Shown here piece after piece: positions 33,641-35,156 of a DNA stretch of 35,156 nucleotides (position 1 is the stretch's first letter; every line of letters begins with the position of its first letter). The DNA comes from Rhizopus sp. PT2906 (lineage: Eukaryota; Mucoromycota; Mucoromycetes; Mucorales; Rhizopodaceae): the NCBI GenBank assembly GCA_025529335.1, contig JAMYHX010000457.1, positions 1 through 35,156 of the forward strand, given 5' to 3'. Below the pieces are notes generated by a model. The model did no database searches and had not been told where the DNA came from. It saw only the letters and a list, made by a program, of their open reading frames with translations. A program made the translations under genes and the position numbers.

Positions 33641-34869
33641 AACATTGCTGAGCCTCATGAAGTCACCGAAAATAATATCACTGACAGAATTTATGCTTCA
33701 AAGACTGAAATTCATGAGGTATTTAAGCGGACAAAGAAAAAAGATATTCCTTATTTAAACGAACTTTATGCGGCCTTCGACTTGTACGGAAAAGAGTACA
33801 ATATTACATTCAGAACTCGTAATTCCGGCGAGTACGCCATTAAGCTCGTCTACAGGCACTACAATGTTTGTAGAGTTACCAACGAGGAGCCCGCCGACAT
33901 TCAAGGGAAGGACGAAGAAGTAATAGCTAAACGAAAGAAGAACGGTCAAAAGATAGGATGTGGATGCTATATCAAGGCCAAGCCTAGAAAAATTGGTGGC
34001 TGGTACATTCAAAGTTGGGAGACTGGTCCCATCCCAAAAGCCAGAGATATTTAGTATCGTGCTCAGTCTGAAGCTGTTGAGACAAAAATCAAAGCTCTTT
34101 TTGAGTCTGGATTGAATCCTCAGGTTGTTTTTAATATTCTCCAGGCCGAAAGAATTGTCAATGTGATAAAGAAGGACTTGGAGAATATATACTATCATCT
34201 GATGAAGTCAAAGAATGGCAAGATGTATGACTACATTATTGGACTTCAAGAGAAAAATTACATAGTCGACTACACCATCAACGGCAACAAAGAAATAGAC
34301 ATGGTGTTTTTCACCATGAGGATTCAGCCTTGAAGGCTAGACGTATGCCAGAGAGTTTGATAATCGACGCAACATACAAATCAAACATCCATAAACTCGT
34401 GTATGTAAATATTGTTGGGACAAGCAATGTTATGTCGAGGAAGGTTGGCTCTTTAGCGATATTCGAAATTGCTGGAGTCTGGATAAGAAAAGAGCAGACA
34501 TTTAACTATCAATAGTTGTTAAACTGCTTGAAAGAAGTTGTTTGGTCAGAATCAGTTAAGGAAAAGCTTCCTTTGCCTTCTGTTATTGTAACAGATAATG
34601 ATAAGGCTCTTAGAGCAGCCATTTATGTCATATTCCCTACCTCCTTGAATATTCTCTGCTATATTCACCTTCAAAGAAATTTTGAGATAAATTTGATGAA
34701 GGAAGTGGTAGAAAAAGATAAGCATAAACGAGATATCATCAAGATTGATATTCAAGCAATGTTCCAGAAGATTGCATTGACCGCAGCGATAGAAGATCAG
34801 ATAAATGAAGCTGTAAAAGAGATGAAGGAATACTTCCTGAAAGACGGTATCTGCCGTGCAAAATATTAA
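33641..34869 (+). mobile_element. Degraded MULE/FAR1-type transposase
   Basis: Colinear fragments of a Mutator-like transposase. The first frame (from 33641) has a FAR1-like zinc DNA-binding region (FDLYGKEYNITFRTRNSGEY, YRHYNVCRV, GCGCYIKAK) and a helical middle (ALFESGLNPQVVFNIL). A stop at 34052-34054 interrupts it, and a frame change occurs near 34310. The second frame carries the MULE core: LIIDATYKSN with the first Asp, VNIVGTSNV, VIVTDNDKALRAAI with the second Asp, and LCYIHLQRNFE. A TAG at 34513-34515 breaks this frame and it ends at 34869, before the expected catalytic Glu region is complete. The coding sequence is therefore dead. A short frame at 33110-33196 (start MANIRKSKC) upstream may belong to the same element. 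Confidence 0.7.
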
Positions 34870-35156
34870 AGAAAAAAGAAGACAAAAAAAAAAAACAATG
34901 TGGGTGAGAATATCGCTTTTAAGATGACATTAACCAACTAAAACTTCGCCTTGAACATAGAAACCCATTACATCTGAAAAAGAAGAAGTAGTTGACTTGG
35001 TTAGTGCAGCCAAAGAAAACAAAGCTACAAGATACATTGATCTGTAAATGAGAATTGCCTTTGTTATACACTCTTTCCGGAAAGTAAATTCGCCTGTGAT
35101 CGAAAATAAATACACCTATGGTGAGAACAAAATTCATGTTGCATGAAATGTAAATT
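34870..35156. other. Window end, no gene recognised
   Basis: AT-rich sequence after the MULE remnant. It may be the decayed 3' part of the same element, but no transposase motif is visible. Confidence 0.4.

Overview
The window reads as nuclear DNA of an early-diverging, Mucorales-type filamentous fungus. It is AT-rich, the genes are broken by many very short introns (mostly 45-72 nt, GT-AG, one GC-AG), the 5' regions are T/C-rich with TATA boxes 50-80 bp upstream of ATGs, and the protein set is fungal but retains families better known from animals (a CSL transcription factor, a KICS2-like protein). No rRNA, convincing tRNA, CRISPR or prokaryotic feature was seen. All exon structures were worked out by hand from splice signals, reading phase and remembered family sequences; no alignment or database search was run.

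Left part (1-2.7 kb) holds nothing I can support. The gene-dense core follows: a self-sufficient cytochrome P450-reductase fusion (2810-6638, +) with an unusual N-terminal ubiquitin-like segment; NOL10/Enp2, a ribosome-biogenesis WD40 protein (8863-6739, -), convergent with it; a peroxiredoxin-fold protein whose peroxidatic cysteine position is Ala (9265-about 10154, +), followed by a frame-broken stretch resembling a second peroxiredoxin; a KICS2 (KICSTOR subunit) homologue (12953-11304, -); a CSL/RBP-J transcription factor (13315-15381, +) head-to-head with KICS2; a C2H2+PHD protein (15822-16893, +); the SWR1 chromatin-remodelling ATPase (16996-21616, +); and, after 2.2 kb of gene-free DNA, a bHLH-zipper factor (23815-25014, +).

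From 25 kb on the window turns into decayed intergenic and transposon-derived DNA, with two truncated helix-turn-helix transposase pieces (about 29.2-29.6 kb, -; 30.56-31.0 kb, +) and a broken MULE/FAR1-type transposase (33.6-34.9 kb, +). One intact housekeeping gene lies in this region: an RluA-family RNA pseudouridine synthase of the RPUSD2/Pus9/Rib2 type (31223-32850, +).

The genes do not form an obvious pathway cluster. Several are nuclear (NOL10, CSL, PHD, SWR1, bHLH). The KICS2-CSL pair shares a 361-bp promoter, and the PHD gene sits 102 bp upstream of SWR1. The points most worth following up are the KICS2 homologue in a fungus, the ubiquitin-like start of the P450 fusion, the Cys-less peroxiredoxin, and the two in-frame, stop-free introns of the bHLH gene, one of which would encode a membrane helix if retained.
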